This document shows positions 6,198 to 7,109 of a stretch of 7,109 nt of DNA, in pieces (the first letter of the stretch is position 1; every line of letters begins with the position of its first letter). This DNA is from Pseudolysobacter sp. (lineage in GTDB: Bacteria > Pseudomonadota > Gammaproteobacteria > Xanthomonadales > Rhodanobacteraceae). A program made the position numbers and the translations under genes. The notes below the pieces were generated by a model, which was not told the DNA's origin, searched no databases, and saw nothing but the letters and a program-made list of their open reading frames with translations. The stretch covers positions 1 through 7,109 of the forward strand of contig JANXUW010000225.1 of assembly GCA_025351985.1 (NCBI GenBank), in the 5' to 3' direction.

Positions 6198-6503
6198 ATG
6201 GCCAAGACAAGCATGGTGATGCGCGAAAGAAAGCGCACCAAACTGGTGGCGAAATTCGCCAGCAAACGCGCAGAACTCAAAGCAATCGTGATGAGTCCCA
6301 AATCGTCCTATGAGGACAAGATGGCGGCGCAGACGAAGATTCAGAAACTTCCGCGTGACTCCAGTCCCGTTCGCCAGCGTAATCGCTGCGAATTGACCGG
6401 TCGTTCGCGTGGCGTATACAGCAAGTTCGGTCTTGGCCGTCACAAGCTGCGCGAAGCCACGATGCGTGGTGACGTGCCCGGCTTGCGCAAAGCCAGCTGG
6501 TAA
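6198..6503 (+). CDS. rpsN: 30S ribosomal protein S14, zinc-independent form
   Basis: The 101-residue product has the length of E. coli S14, a late-binding protein of the 30S head next to S3, S10 and S19. It begins [13 protein letters not shown] and carries KRAELKAIV (23-31), [23 protein letters not shown] (50-72), [16 protein letters not shown] (76-91) and PGLRKASW at the end. It contains a single Cys (64) and no paired CxxC motifs, so it is the long type that needs no zinc. Its start has AGGA at 6184-6187, ten bases ahead, a slightly long spacing. The 33-base gap after rplE shows no terminator. Confidence 0.98.
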   Translation: MAKTSMVMRERKRTKLVAKFASKRAELKAIVMSPKSSYEDKMAAQTKIQKLPRDSSPVRQRNRCELTGRSRGVYSKFGLGRHKLREATMRGDVPGLRKASW

Positions 6504-6518
6504 GGAAGGAACAGACTT

Positions 6519-6917
6519 ATGAGCATGACAGATCCGATCGCCGATATGTTTACGCGCATTCGCAACGCCCAGGCTACGGCCAAAGTGGCAGTGCGTATGC
6601 CGTCGTCCAAGACCAAGGTAGCGATTGCCAAGGTACTCAAGGACGAAGGTTATATCCGCGACGCCCAGGTCACCAAGGCCGAAGGCAACAAGGCAGAGCT
6701 CGAAATTGCGCTCAAGTATTTTGATGGCAAGCCGGCTATCGACCATTTGCAACGCGTCAGCCGTTCCGGCCTGCGCCAGTACCGCGGCAAGGATGAATTG
6801 CCGAAGGTGTTGGGCGGTCTGGGTATTTCGATCGTGACGACCTCGTCCGGTATCATGACGGACGCGCAAGCGCGTTCGAAGGGTCTCGGCGGCGAAATCA
6901 TCGGCACCGTCGCCTAA
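6519..6917 (+). CDS. rpsH: 30S ribosomal protein S8
   Basis: The 132-residue product (130 in E. coli) is S8, a primary binder of the 16S rRNA central domain at helix 21. In E. coli it also represses the spc operon by binding its mRNA. Motifs seen are [18 protein letters not shown] (1-18), [20 protein letters not shown] (27-46), [10 protein letters not shown] (65-74), [22 protein letters not shown] (81-102) and the signature [13 protein letters not shown] (107-119). The end reads [11 protein letters not shown], with Gly-Thr at 129-130 where E. coli has Cys-Tyr. The start at 6519 has two overlapping Shine-Dalgarno copies (AAGGAAGGA, 6502-6510). A second ATG at 6525 would drop the first two residues, but gammaproteobacterial S8 usually begins MSM. 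Confidence 0.98.
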   Translation: MSMTDPIADMFTRIRNAQATAKVAVRMPSSKTKVAIAKVLKDEGYIRDAQVTKAEGNKAELEIALKYFDGKPAIDHLQRVSRSGLRQYRGKDELPKVLGGLGISIVTTSSGIMTDAQARSKGLGGEIIGTVA

Positions 6918-6932
6918 GTTCGGAGAATATCC

Positions 6933-7109
6933 ATGTCACGCGTAGCTAAAAAAGCGGTTGTGCTCCCCAAAGGGGTCGAGTGCGCCGTCAAAGATAATGC
7001 GATCACCGTCAAAGGACCGAAGGGCACGCTGAAGCTGGCGATGCTGCCAGGCACCGGCGTTGTAGTCGAGAATGGCGAAGTCACGTTTTCGACTAACGAC
7101 GAAAACGGC
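6933..7109 (+). CDS. rplF: 50S ribosomal protein L6, 5' end only
   Basis: The reading frame from ATG 6933 runs open to the window edge, giving the first 59 of about 177 residues expected for L6. The N-terminus MSRVAKKAVVLPKGV, then ITVKGPKGTLKL (24-35) and VENGEVTFS (45-53), matches the first of the two L6 repeat domains. L6 sits near the sarcin-ricin loop and the factor-binding site of the large subunit. GGAGA at 6922-6926 lies six bases ahead, within a 15-base gap after rpsH. Following rpsH is the standard spc order, so rplR and rpsE would be expected next beyond the window. Confidence 0.95.
   Translation, partial: MSRVAKKAVVLPKGVECAVKDNAITVKGPKGTLKLAMLPGTGVVVENGEVTFSTNDENG

Noticed and set aside
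1..7109. Mobile element, CRISPR, toxin-antitoxin or other accessory system hidden in the operon
   Set aside because: Both strands were read through. The + strand is almost fully used by full-length conserved ribosomal genes, there are no spaced identical repeats, and no minus-strand frame resembles a known protein.

Overview
The window is a continuous run of ribosomal-protein genes, all on the + strand: the S10 operon from the last codons of rpsJ through rpsQ, followed by the first part of the spc operon from rplN into rplF. Every gene is recognised by near full-length resemblance to its bacterial family. I saw no mobile element, CRISPR array, tRNA, rRNA or accessory gene.

Organism: gene order and protein sequences point to a gammaproteobacterium, most likely of the Xanthomonadales/Lysobacterales. 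The L4 loop ([11 protein letters not shown], then APIFVGGG), the S17 motif [10 protein letters not shown], the L14 segment [10 protein letters not shown], the S3 N-terminus and the L24 C-terminus all look like what I remember of Xanthomonas-type proteins rather than E. coli ones. This is recall, not a search. By eye the G+C is lower than in Xanthomonas itself; I did not count it.

Layout: rpsJ (3' end, 1-63), rplC, rplD, rplW, rplB, rpsS, rplV, rpsC, rplP, rpmC and rpsQ (to 4753), a 28-base junction, rplN (4782-5150), a 148-base non-coding spacer (5151-5298), then rplX, rplE, rpsN, rpsH and the 5' end of rplF (6933 to the window end). Most gaps are 8-36 bases and carry a Shine-Dalgarno sequence. 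rplD/rplW and rplP/rpmC overlap by ATGA- or TGATG-type junctions, which suggests translational coupling.

The products assemble together. L3, L4, L2, L22, L23, L29, L24, L14, L16, L5 and L6 build the large subunit: its exit tunnel, peptidyl-transferase surroundings, central protuberance and factor-binding region. S10, S19, S3, S17, S14 and S8 build the small subunit. Co-transcription keeps their supply balanced.

The least ordinary stretch is the rplN-rplX spacer. In E. coli the long gap, with the spc promoter, lies one gene earlier, between rpsQ and rplN. Here that gap has collapsed and a structured spacer with a 17-base near-perfect inverted repeat and short GGGAA-type repeats sits after rplN. 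It may be a small intergenic repeat, a relocated regulatory region or simply lineage drift. I found no convincing undescribed system elsewhere in the window.
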